This document shows, piece by piece, positions 23,713-30,394 of a stretch of DNA of 30,394 bases. The notes under the pieces were generated by a model. The model saw only the letters and a program-made list of their open reading frames with translations, did not search any database and was not told the origin of the DNA. The DNA is from GCA-002282575 sp964646525 (lineage in GTDB: Bacteria; Pseudomonadota; Gammaproteobacteria; Thiomicrospirales; Thiomicrospiraceae), in contig CAZYER010000018.1 in assembly GCA_964646525.1 (NCBI GenBank), forward strand, positions 1 to 30,394, given 5' to 3'. How positions within the stretch are numbered: position 1 is the first letter of the stretch; each line of letters starts with the position of its first letter. Made by a program: the position numbers and the translations under genes.

Positions 23713-25458
23713 GTGGCTGGTCGCATTCCTAAAACCTTCATTGATGACTTGGTCGCACGCGCTGACGTGGTTGAGGTTATTGGTCGTCGCCTAACCTTAA
23801 AAAAAGCGGGTCGAGAGTACAAAGCTTGTTGTCCCTTTCATAACGAAAAAACACCTTCATTTCATATCAATCCACAAAAAGGCTTCTACCACTGTTTTGG
23901 TTGTGGCGCCCATGGTGATGCCCTGCGTTTCATTATGGATTATGAGCATTTAGATTTTGTTTCGGCCATTGAGGTGCTTGCTAGTGAAATGGGCGTGTCT
24001 GTCCCGCGTGAACAGCTGTCGCTACAGCAGCAGGCCAAAGAAGTGCAACAACGTAATGAGCAATTACAAGGTTTTGCTTTATTGGCGCAGGCAGCGCAGT
24101 GGTTTGTACAAAATCTTAAGCATCATGCACAGGGTGCACAAGCTATTGAATACTTGAAGTCGCGTGGCGTAACTGGTGTCGTTGCGCGTGATTTTGCGAT
24201 TGGATTAGCGCCGAACGAGTCTATGGCGCTGCAAAAAAACTTTCCCAATGTCAATAAAGCACAATGGTTAGCGGTTGGGTTGGTGGCTGAGCGTGAGGAT
24301 GGTTCAGTTGTTGATAAGTTCCGCAACCGGATTCAATTTCCGATTCGCGATTTACGCGGTCGTGTCGTTGGTTTTGGTGGCCGTATTATGCAGGCCAGTG
24401 AGCATGCTCCTAAGTACCTCAATTCGCCTGAAAATGAGTTCTTTCATAAGAGCAATATGCTCTATGGCTTGTACGAAATGTTACAGTCGGTACGTAACAT
24501 CAATCGGGTGTTGGTGGTAGAGGGTTATATGGATGTGGTGGCCTTGGCGCAATTTGGCGTGCGTCAGGTGGTGGCTACTTTAGGAACAGCGACGACACCC
24601 GCGCATTTGCAGTTACTATTTAAGCATACCTCGGAAATCGTCTTTGCTTTTGATGGCGATAAAGCGGGTCGTAAAGCAGCTTGGAAAGCCTTGTCGGTAG
24701 CCTTAACGCAATTATCCGGTTCACGTTCGGTTAAGTTTTTCTTTTTGCCGCAAGATGAAGATCCTGATTCATATGTGCGTCGTTATGGCGCTGACGCATT
24801 GATGCAAGCGCTGGATCAATCCTTAACGCCAGGTGAGTGGTTAGTGCAGGGGTTGGCTGATTTGTCAGGGTTGTCGTGGTCGATAGCAGAAGATGCGCGT
24901 CGCTTGTTGTTTCAGTCGCTGGAATGGTTGAAATTGGCTGAAGATGTGGGTGTGCGCTATGCGTTAATTCAATCTTTAGCTCAAGCTGCTGATATGCAAG
25001 AATGGCAAGTGGAAAAGTTGCTGGGTGTGCGCACAGGGTTGGCAGTGCATCGTGAGATGAGGAAAAAATCGGTTGTTGCGCCATCGCTGGCGACGCAAAC
25101 CTTGTCTGATAAGTTGTTGGCTTTATTGGTGCAATTTCCACAACTGGCTGAGAATTGGCCAAGTCAGGATGCGGCTTTACTCCACCAGTATGGTGAAAAA
25201 GGGGTGATTGCATTGCTGAATGCTTTGGCTGGTAATCAGCTTGAACAGTCTACTGATCGCTTGTTTTTGACGCTTAAGCAGGCGCAAAATGAATGGCAAG
25301 ACGGCTGGCAGTTATTGGTGTGTAAAACAATAGAAACGGCGCGTTTGTCGATGCTTAAACAAATGGAACAAGGACAGGTTAGTGAGTCGCTTTTGGCGGC
25401 TCTGTCTCAACTCAATCAGCGGATCAAGCTTTGCCAAAAAAGAGTGCAAGGTCAATGA
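23713..25458 (+). CDS. dnaG: DNA primase
   Basis: DnaG lays RNA primers at the replication fork. The 581 residues begin with a CHC2 zinc-binding domain, with Cys40, His43, Cys61 and Cys64 ('CPFHNEKTPSFH', 'HCFGCGAHGDAL'). The catalytic core contains 'IRDLRGRVVGFGGR' and the TOPRIM fold with 'VLVVEGYMDVVAL' and the DxD-type 'FAFDGDKAGRKAA'. A divergent helical C-terminal part (about 440-581) would bind DnaB helicase. The start is GTG at 23713 with only a weak Shine-Dalgarno, which would keep DnaG levels low, as is known for this operon. Confidence 0.97.
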   Translation: MAGRIPKTFIDDLVARADVVEVIGRRLTLKKAGREYKACCPFHNEKTPSFHINPQKGFYHCFGCGAHGDALRFIMDYEHLDFVSAIEVLASEMGVSVPREQLSLQQQAKEVQQRNEQLQGFALLAQAAQWFVQNLKHHAQGAQAIEYLKSRGVTGVVARDFAIGLAPNESMALQKNFPNVNKAQWLAVGLVAEREDGSVVDKFRNRIQFPIRDLRGRVVGFGGRIMQASEHAPKYLNSPENEFFHKSNMLYGLYEMLQSVRNINRVLVVEGYMDVVALAQFGVRQVVATLGTATTPAHLQLLFKHTSEIVFAFDGDKAGRKAAWKALSVALTQLSGSRSVKFFFLPQDEDPDSYVRRYGADALMQALDQSLTPGEWLVQGLADLSGLSWSIAEDARRLLFQSLEWLKLAEDVGVRYALIQSLAQAADMQEWQVEKLLGVRTGLAVHREMRKKSVVAPSLATQTLSDKLLALLVQFPQLAENWPSQDAALLHQYGEKGVIALLNALAGNQLEQSTDRLFLTLKQAQNEWQDGWQLLVCKTIETARLSMLKQMEQGQVSESLLAALSQLNQRIKLCQKRVQGQ

Positions 25459-25495
25459 ATGACTTGATATTCATCTAGCGAAATACTAACTATTT

Positions 25496-25504
25496 TGTTA
25501 TAAT
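25496..25504 (+). promoter_or_regulatory. Internal rpoD promoter (extended -10)
   Basis: TGTTATAAT at 25496-25504 gives an extended -10. No good -35 lies at the right distance. It would let rpoD be transcribed apart from rpsU and dnaG. Confidence 0.55.
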
Positions 25505-25536
25505 TCAAAGTTCCCCAAGGCTCAATAGAGGACGGT

Positions 25537-27345
25537 ATGGCATCATACGATGAACAACAGCAATTAGCGGATTTAATCGCACGTGGACGTGAACAAGGAT
25601 ATCTCAATTACCAAGATATCACGGACATGTTGAATGATGAGTTCGAAGATGAAGAAAAGATTGAAGAAATCGTTGTTCTATTAGGTGATATGGGCATTAA
25701 TGTCCTAGACGATGCTTTGCCTAATCCTGATATTTTGGTGCCCGGAGCGCTCGTTGACGCTGACCCAGAAGTTGCGGCTGCGAGTATTTCTGATGATGGC
25801 GAATTAGGTCGTACTTCCGACCCAGTGCGTATGTATATGCGTGAAATGGGTTCGGTTGAGCTGTTAACCCGTAAGGGAGAAATTGAAATTGCACGTCGTA
25901 TCGAATCGGGTACGCGTGACATGCTCACTTCTTTAGCGCTTTATCCACAAATGCCGACTTTGCTTTTTCAGCATTTGAAACAAGTGGAAGAGGGTGAAAT
26001 CAAGTTGAGCGATTTGGTAATGGGATTTCTCATGCCAGAACAGGAAGAAGCTGCTCCATCTCCCGAAGTTGCCGTTGCTGATGAAAACATAGACGGTGAT
26101 GATGACTCAGCCGATGGTGTTTCTAAAGAAGACCCTTATGATACTGAAGGCGTGACTGTTTTTTTAGCGGAATTGCAAGACTTGCACCAAGTTGCTAGTG
26201 GTCACGAAGCCGAGTTTGGTCATGCGGATGAGCGTGCTAAAACGGCACGCTTAGCGGTTGCGAGTCGTTTAATGACCGTCAAGTTAGCGCCTTCATTTGT
26301 TGCTGAAGTCTTGGCTGATTTGCGCAAGCACGTCGATCAAATTCGTCAGTATGAGCGTCTCATCATGGATTTGACGGTTGAGCAAGGTCGTTTGCCTAAG
26401 CAGCATTTCATCAGTACGTTTTTGGGTTCAGAAACCGATTTAGAGTGGATTGATCGGGTTATTGCCGCCAATATCGATGATTCTGCGAGTCGTTTGCAGG
26501 GCTTGAAAGATCAAGTAACGCGCGCGCAAAAACGCTTACGTTTCCTAGAAAAACGTATTGCGATGGACATTACCTCGTTGAAGGATGTTAATCGCAAAGT
26601 GGTTGATGCTGATAGTCGCACGCGTGCAGCCAAGAAAGAAATGATCGAAGCTAACTTGCGTTTGGTGATTTCGATTGCAAAAAAATATACCAACCGTGGT
26701 TTACAGTTCTTGGATTTGATTCAAGAGGGTAACATTGGCTTGATGAAAGCCGTTGACAAGTTTGAATATCGTCGTGGGTACAAGTTTTCGACTTACGCCA
26801 CTTGGTGGATTCGTCAGGCAATTACGCGTAGTATTGCTGACCAAGCGCGCACCATCCGTATTCCTGTTCATATGATTGAAACCATCAACAAACTCAATCG
26901 TGTTCAGCGCCAGTTGTTACAGCAAATGGGTCGTGAGCCGACAGCGGATGAGTTAGCTGATGCTATGGAAATGGGCGAAGATAAAATTCGCAAGGTGATG
27001 AAAATCTCCAAAGAGCCGATTTCGATGGAAACACCGATTGGTGATGATGAAGATTCTTCATTGGGCGATTTTATTGAAGATGGTAATATGTTGTCGCCTT
27101 CAGAGTCAGCTGATAATCAAGGTTTGTCGGAAGCGGTTGAGTTGATGTTATCGACATTAAGTCCGCGTGAGGCGAAAGTATTACGTATGCGTTTTGGTAT
27201 TCAAATGAACACCGACCATACTTTAGAGGAAGTGGGTAAACAGTTTGATGTGACGCGTGAGCGTATTCGTCAGATTGAAGCCAAAGCACTTCGTAAATTG
27301 CGTCATCCATCGCGTGCAGAGAAACTGCGCTCTTTCTTGGATTGA
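25537..27345 (+). CDS. rpoD: RNA polymerase sigma-70 factor (primary)
   Basis: RpoD is the housekeeping sigma factor. The 602 residues include region 1.1 (about 1-80, acidic) and region 1.2 ('DPVRMYMREMGSVELLTRKGEIEIARRIE' area). A long non-conserved region follows, with an acidic stretch near 175-205. Region 2 is 'NLRLVISIAKKYTNRGLQFLDLIQ' continuing to 'YKFSTYATWWIRQAITR', region 3 starts 'RIPVHMIETINKL', and region 4 is 'LSPREAKVLRMRFGI' with the helix-turn-helix 'TLEEVGKQFDVTRERIRQIEAKAL'. All core parts are intact. It is preceded by its own extended -10 and followed 17 bp later by a tRNA gene. Confidence 0.97.
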   Translation: MASYDEQQQLADLIARGREQGYLNYQDITDMLNDEFEDEEKIEEIVVLLGDMGINVLDDALPNPDILVPGALVDADPEVAAASISDDGELGRTSDPVRMYMREMGSVELLTRKGEIEIARRIESGTRDMLTSLALYPQMPTLLFQHLKQVEEGEIKLSDLVMGFLMPEQEEAAPSPEVAVADENIDGDDDSADGVSKEDPYDTEGVTVFLAELQDLHQVASGHEAEFGHADERAKTARLAVASRLMTVKLAPSFVAEVLADLRKHVDQIRQYERLIMDLTVEQGRLPKQHFISTFLGSETDLEWIDRVIAANIDDSASRLQGLKDQVTRAQKRLRFLEKRIAMDITSLKDVNRKVVDADSRTRAAKKEMIEANLRLVISIAKKYTNRGLQFLDLIQEGNIGLMKAVDKFEYRRGYKFSTYATWWIRQAITRSIADQARTIRIPVHMIETINKLNRVQRQLLQQMGREPTADELADAMEMGEDKIRKVMKISKEPISMETPIGDDEDSSLGDFIEDGNMLSPSESADNQGLSEAVELMLSTLSPREAKVLRMRFGIQMNTDHTLEEVGKQFDVTRERIRQIEAKALRKLRHPSRAEKLRSFLD

Positions 27346-27362
27346 GGTAACTAACCGAGTTT

Positions 27363-27438
27363 GGGACTGTAGCTCAGGGGTTAGAGCAGGCGACTCATAA
27401 TCGCTTGGTCGAGTGTTCAAATCACTCCAGTCCTACCA
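27363..27438 (+). tRNA. ileX: tRNA-Ile2 (anticodon CAT, lysidine type)
   Basis: This 76-nt tRNA gene has an encoded CCA. Acceptor GGGACTG pairs with CAGTCCT (one G-U at the end). The D arm is GCTC/GAGC, the anticodon stem GGCGA/TCGCT has loop CTCATAA, and the T stem is GAGTG/CACTC. The anticodon CAT could mean Met, but the D-to-variable-loop core matches E. coli ileX, which also lies downstream of rpoD. TilS would convert C34 to lysidine so it reads AUA. It is probably co-transcribed with rpoD and ends before a terminator. Confidence 0.92.
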
Positions 27439-27442
27439 TATT

Positions 27443-27465
27443 AACCACCTTAGGGTGGTTTTTTT
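27443..27465 (+). terminator. Intrinsic terminator after rpoD-tRNA-Ile2
   Basis: The stem AACCACC (27443-27449) / GGTGGTT (27454-27460), with loop TTAG, runs into seven Ts (27459-27465). It is 4 bp after the tRNA CCA. Confidence 0.9.
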
Positions 27466-27543
27466 ATGGCTAGCATTTGTTCTTTTATCACCCGCGTGCG
27501 TTTTAATCATGATCAGTCGTTATTAATTACTGGAGAGCGAGTG

Positions 27544-28119
27544 ATGAATCCCTATTGTTCAGAGTTGACAGACGTTAGCGATGCTTTATTGCGTGTCATT
27601 GCCCATATGCCAACGCTCAGTTTACCAATTCTGTTGGATGATAAATTGAGCCAAGGTATCAGTAAGAATCAATTTATGAGGATTGCGGTTTGGCTGGCGC
27701 AAAAAAGTTATGATGAGGGTGGTTGCCCAATAGGGGCTGTGATTATTGATAATGAACCCCGTCGCATTGTGGGAAAAGGGCATAATACGCTGATGCAAGA
27801 GAATCATCCCTATAATCATGGTGAGACAGCTGCTATTAGAGATGCGGGTCGTATTGATTTCAGTCGAACCACCTTATTTACCTCATTAAGCCCCTGTGAA
27901 GTCTGTGCGAGTTTGTTACACATGCGAGGCTTTTCACGTGTGGTGGTGGGAGATGTCACTAACGCCAGTGGAACTGAGGCGCTATTGAGAGCAAAAGGTA
28001 TTCAGGTCGATTTATTAGAAGATGCCATGGGTGTTGAGTTATATGCACGTTTTCGCCAAGAAAGTCCCTTTTTAGAAATGGAAGATTGGCGTGGTGTTTG
28101 CGCTATTCACGATCACTAA
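27544..28119 (+). CDS. Cytosine-deaminase-like nucleoside deaminase (Fcy1-type)
   Basis: This is a zinc-dependent deaminase of 191 residues from ATG 27544 (GGAGAG at 27532-27537). The core (about 45-185) has the ligands His92 and catalytic Glu94 in 'NHGETAA', and Cys118 and Cys121 in 'LSPCEVCASLL'. 'EGGCPIGAVIID', 'GHNTLMQ' (Asn81), 'TTLFTSLSPCE' and 'VVVGDVTN' align well by eye with yeast cytosine deaminase Fcy1. The likely reaction is cytosine to uracil, or a similar amino-pyrimidine. About 45 N-terminal residues are extra compared with yeast Fcy1. A guanine deaminase or other base deaminase is possible. The frame also opens at 27466, inside the terminator tail, so that start is unlikely. 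Confidence 0.82.
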   Translation: MNPYCSELTDVSDALLRVIAHMPTLSLPILLDDKLSQGISKNQFMRIAVWLAQKSYDEGGCPIGAVIIDNEPRRIVGKGHNTLMQENHPYNHGETAAIRDAGRIDFSRTTLFTSLSPCEVCASLLHMRGFSRVVVGDVTNASGTEALLRAKGIQVDLLEDAMGVELYARFRQESPFLEMEDWRGVCAIHDH

Positions 28120-28169
28120 ACCAAAAGGCAGGTTAAGTTTTATTGATGTTAACTGCTTATTAGTAGGCG

Positions 28170-29684
28170 TTAACCGCCAATATAATAACCGTTGCCTTGT
28201 TCGTGGATAAACTGTTGTACAAAGTCCCAGTTTGCCTGAAAGCTGGTATAAACTTGGTACAAGGTTTCTCCTTTACGGACTTTGTCGCCTAGTTTTCGAT
28301 TAAGGTCGATGCCAGCCCCCGCATTGAGTGGTGCGCCTGCCATGTGAGCAATACGTGCAATGATGAGATTGTCGATAGATTTAATGATGCCGCTGTGATT
28401 ACTTTTGACTGGAATGACCAACTCAGCAACATTCATCGCTTCTTTTTTTCCTTGTCGCTCTATGATGCGGTTCATCTTGTCTAGTGCTCGCCCTGATTCG
28501 AGAATGTCTCTGGCAAGGTGATAGCCACTACCGCCCCGAACATCTGGGTGAAACTCTAAAATGCGACCGGCAAGTTGTAAAGATTTTTCGCGAAGATCGG
28601 CTGGTGCGCTGCTGTCATTGGCAAGTACCTGCATGACATCGCGTGCTTCGAGCGCAGGACCAATGCCTTTGCCAATGGGTTGGCTGCCGTCGGTAATAAC
28701 GACTTCCATTTGTAAGCCAGTATGTAAAGCGACATACTCAAAGAGTTTGCGTAGTTGTATCGCATCTCGCATATTAGTGACTTTGGCGTGGGGTCCCACA
28801 GGAATATCCAGTAACAGGTGTGTAGCACCAGCAGCCAGTTTTTTCGATAAAATCGAGGCAATCATTTGACCCTGAGAGTCTAGACTTAATGGACGTTCAA
28901 CTGAAATGAGAATGTCATCGACTGGGGCAAGATTGGCTGTTCCGCCCCATGCGAGACAAGCGCGCTCTTGATGCACGATATGGCGCAGTGTTTCCATCGT
29001 CAGATTAACTTCAGCCAAGACCTCCATAGTGTCGGCTGTGCCAGCGGGAGAAGTAATGGCGCGACTGGAAGTTTTGGGCATGAGTAGACCATAAGCGGCC
29101 ACAATAGGGGTAACAATCATGGTGGTTCTGTTGCCAGGAATGCCGCCGATACAATGTTTATCAACCACCATAGGCTCATCCCAGTTGATATGTTTACCTG
29201 TATCGGTCATGGCTCTGGTTAAAAACAACACTTCTTCACGATCCATACCTGATTGTGCTGAAGATACCAAAAAAGCTGCCAGCTCTTCTTTGGCATAGCG
29301 ATGCGCCACAATATCCTGACAAATAGCGTTGTATTCTGCTTGACTGAGCCGTTCGCCCGCAATTTTAGCCCTTACCGCTTTCATTGAGTGAACGGGAGGA
29401 GGCTGACGTACGCTGACTGGCGTTCCTTCGGTTAACCCTAATTGTGTAAATGCCGTCGTGCTTAATCCCAACTCTGATGGACTGAGGAGTTGATCGTCTT
29501 CAACAATATTCAGCGTGGCTAGAATCGTTTGACCATCAGCACGAATTTCGAGTTTAGATAGGGCGCGAAATCCCTCGGTTTGGTACAAAGGACAGTGACG
29601 ATGTAGGTAAGCAACCTGTTCGCGATAGGTATCGATGCCAATGCGTTTTAAGCGCAAACAATGTGCTGGTTTTGTGTTGTTCAT
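28170..29684 (-). CDS. Type-2 thymidine phosphorylase / AMP phosphorylase homologue
   Basis: This protein of about 504 residues belongs to the nucleoside phosphorylase family. An N-terminal extension (about 1-95) precedes the helical and catalytic domains, as in archaeal AMP phosphorylases and the bacterial type-2 'putative thymidine phosphorylases'. The phosphate loop is 'VDKHCIGGIPGNRTTMIV' (about 175-192), and 'KTSSRAITSPAGTADTMEVLA' is the type-2 signature, different from E. coli DeoA. The substrate may be a nucleoside or a nucleoside 5'-monophosphate. Starts at 29690 (TTG), 29687 and 29684 (both ATG) are in frame; 29684 is best spaced from AAGGAA. It is convergent with the deaminase gene and divergent from the DUF502 gene. 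Confidence 0.87.
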   Translation of the reverse strand: MNNTKPAHCLRLKRIGIDTYREQVAYLHRHCPLYQTEGFRALSKLEIRADGQTILATLNIVEDDQLLSPSELGLSTTAFTQLGLTEGTPVSVRQPPPVHSMKAVRAKIAGERLSQAEYNAICQDIVAHRYAKEELAAFLVSSAQSGMDREEVLFLTRAMTDTGKHINWDEPMVVDKHCIGGIPGNRTTMIVTPIVAAYGLLMPKTSSRAITSPAGTADTMEVLAEVNLTMETLRHIVHQERACLAWGGTANLAPVDDILISVERPLSLDSQGQMIASILSKKLAAGATHLLLDIPVGPHAKVTNMRDAIQLRKLFEYVALHTGLQMEVVITDGSQPIGKGIGPALEARDVMQVLANDSSAPADLREKSLQLAGRILEFHPDVRGGSGYHLARDILESGRALDKMNRIIERQGKKEAMNVAELVIPVKSNHSGIIKSIDNLIIARIAHMAGAPLNAGAGIDLNRKLGDKVRKGETLYQVYTSFQANWDFVQQFIHEQGNGYYIGG

Positions 29685-29717
29685 CATCAATTCCTTGTGA
29701 GTTTGTTGGGCGCACCG

Positions 29718-29726
29718 TGTTATAAT
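29718..29726 (+). promoter_or_regulatory. Candidate promoter of the DUF502 gene (extended -10)
   Basis: TGTTATAAT at 29718-29726 is a perfect extended -10, 59 nt upstream of the ATG at 29786. TTGTGA at 29695-29700 is a possible -35 at an overlong 20-bp spacing. Confidence 0.5.
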
Positions 29727-29785
29727 GCCTGATTTTATTGTTATCGCTCATAGATGACAAGCAAGGTTCTACAAGGTAACAAGGA

Positions 29786-30394
29786 ATGCGCAAGTATTTA
29801 ATGGCTGGTTTATTGGTATGGTTGCCTTTAGGGGTAACGGTACTGGTCATTAATTTTTTAATTGAAACCTTTGATCAGGTGCTGATATTGCTCCCGTCTG
29901 CCTATCGTCCTGATGAATTGTTAGGATACCATATTCCGGGATTTGGTCTGTTAATGACGGCTGTTGTGATTCTGGTTACTGGTGTTATTGCTGCCAATTA
30001 TTTGGGTGAGAAGATTGTCGGTTTCTGGGAAGGCTTGTTGTCGCGAATTCCTTTGGTGCGTTCTATTTATTCTGCTGTAAAACAAGTGACTGAGGCTTTT
30101 GTTGGTTCGGAGCAGTCATTTCAAAAAGCCTATTTAATTGAATACCCGCGTCGAGGTACTTGGACGCTCGCTTTTCAGACCAGCACGAAAACAGGTGAGG
30201 CTCAATATAAAACAGGGTTGAGTTCCGTGATTAACGTTTTTGTGCCAACGACGCCTAATCCTACTTCTGGGTTCTTTTTAATGGTCTCACAAGACGATTT
30301 GATTCCCTTGGATATGTCGGTCGAACAAGCATTGAAAATGATCATTTCTGGGGGTGTTGTTGTGCATGAACTGCAAGAAATAGCAACTGAAAAA
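29786..30394 (+). CDS. DUF502 family membrane protein (partial, runs off the window)
   Basis: An open frame from ATG 29786, with AAGGA just upstream, runs for 203 codons to the window end without a stop. It begins 'MRKYLMAGLLVWLPLGVTVL' and has two membrane helices (about 5-25 and 50-72). 'GEKIVGFWEGLLSRIPLVRSIYSAVKQ' follows, then a soluble part with 'VNVFVPTTPNPTSGFF' (here INVFVPTTPNPTSGFF). This is the DUF502 pattern, a family of unknown function. In many proteobacteria it lies directly before aspS, so aspS may follow beyond the window. Confidence 0.9.
   Translation, partial: MRKYLMAGLLVWLPLGVTVLVINFLIETFDQVLILLPSAYRPDELLGYHIPGFGLLMTAVVILVTGVIAANYLGEKIVGFWEGLLSRIPLVRSIYSAVKQVTEAFVGSEQSFQKAYLIEYPRRGTWTLAFQTSTKTGEAQYKTGLSSVINVFVPTTPNPTSGFFLMVSQDDLIPLDMSVEQALKMIISGGVVVHELQEIATEK

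Noticed and set aside
24731..25213. 160-codon minus-strand frame inside dnaG
   Set aside because: It is a shadow of the dnaG coding frame, with low-complexity Thr/Pro/His-rich content and no ribosome binding site noted.
27363..27438. tRNA-Met from the CAT anticodon
   Set aside because: The core sequence and its position after rpoD match E. coli ileX, not the elongator or initiator Met tRNA.

Overview
This window is about 30 kb of a gammaproteobacterial chromosome, with GC in the mid-40s by eye. Three things point there: the tsaD / rpsU-yqeY-dnaG-rpoD block followed by an ileX-type tRNA, the leuB...asd-truA-trpF neighbourhood, and the gatCAB amidotransferase operon. The genus cannot be fixed from sequence alone. 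A free-living, low-to-medium-GC lineage such as a sulfur-oxidising or methylotrophic gammaproteobacterium would fit, but that is inference. A run of exactly 100 Ns shows that this is a scaffolded draft assembly.

Layout, left to right. (1) 1-620: a two-gene ParDE-like toxin-antitoxin module with its own promoter and an operator-like palindrome. (2) 829-4040: argJ, a Nudix-thiamine-phosphate-synthase fusion and a UbiA/MenA-type prenyltransferase. (3) 4051-5419, minus strand: a broken response-regulator receiver remnant behind trpS. (4) 5571-7848: aroC and an MFS permease, then an unlisted 43-residue membrane protein on the minus strand (7861-7992). (5) 8085-12955: leuB, an M23 peptidase overlapping a bactofilin, asd, truA and trpF. 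(6) 13012-15057, minus strand: an orphan hybrid histidine kinase. (7) 15314-18745: gatC, gatA, gatB and a clear intrinsic terminator. (8) 18773-21709: a CaCA-family cation exchanger, a gap-containing intergenic region with a 38-nt hairpin sequence on both sides of the gap, hemH (minus) and gloA. (9) 21725-27465: tsaD (minus) divergent from rpsU, yqeY, dnaG, rpoD and tRNA-Ile2, ending in an intrinsic terminator. (10) 27544-30394: a cytosine-deaminase-like enzyme, a type-2 thymidine/AMP phosphorylase (minus) and the start of a DUF502 membrane protein that runs off the end.

Most of the window is housekeeping: amino-acid biosynthesis (Arg, Leu, Asp family, Trp, chorismate), tRNA charging and modification, transcription and replication initiation, haem synthesis and methylglyoxal detoxification. 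I found no convincing undescribed multi-gene system. The places most worth a second look are the M23 peptidase/bactofilin pair with a 97-bp coding overlap, the repeat-flanked assembly gap beside hemH, the decayed receiver domain behind trpS, the small membrane protein upstream of leuB, and the deaminase/phosphorylase pair.
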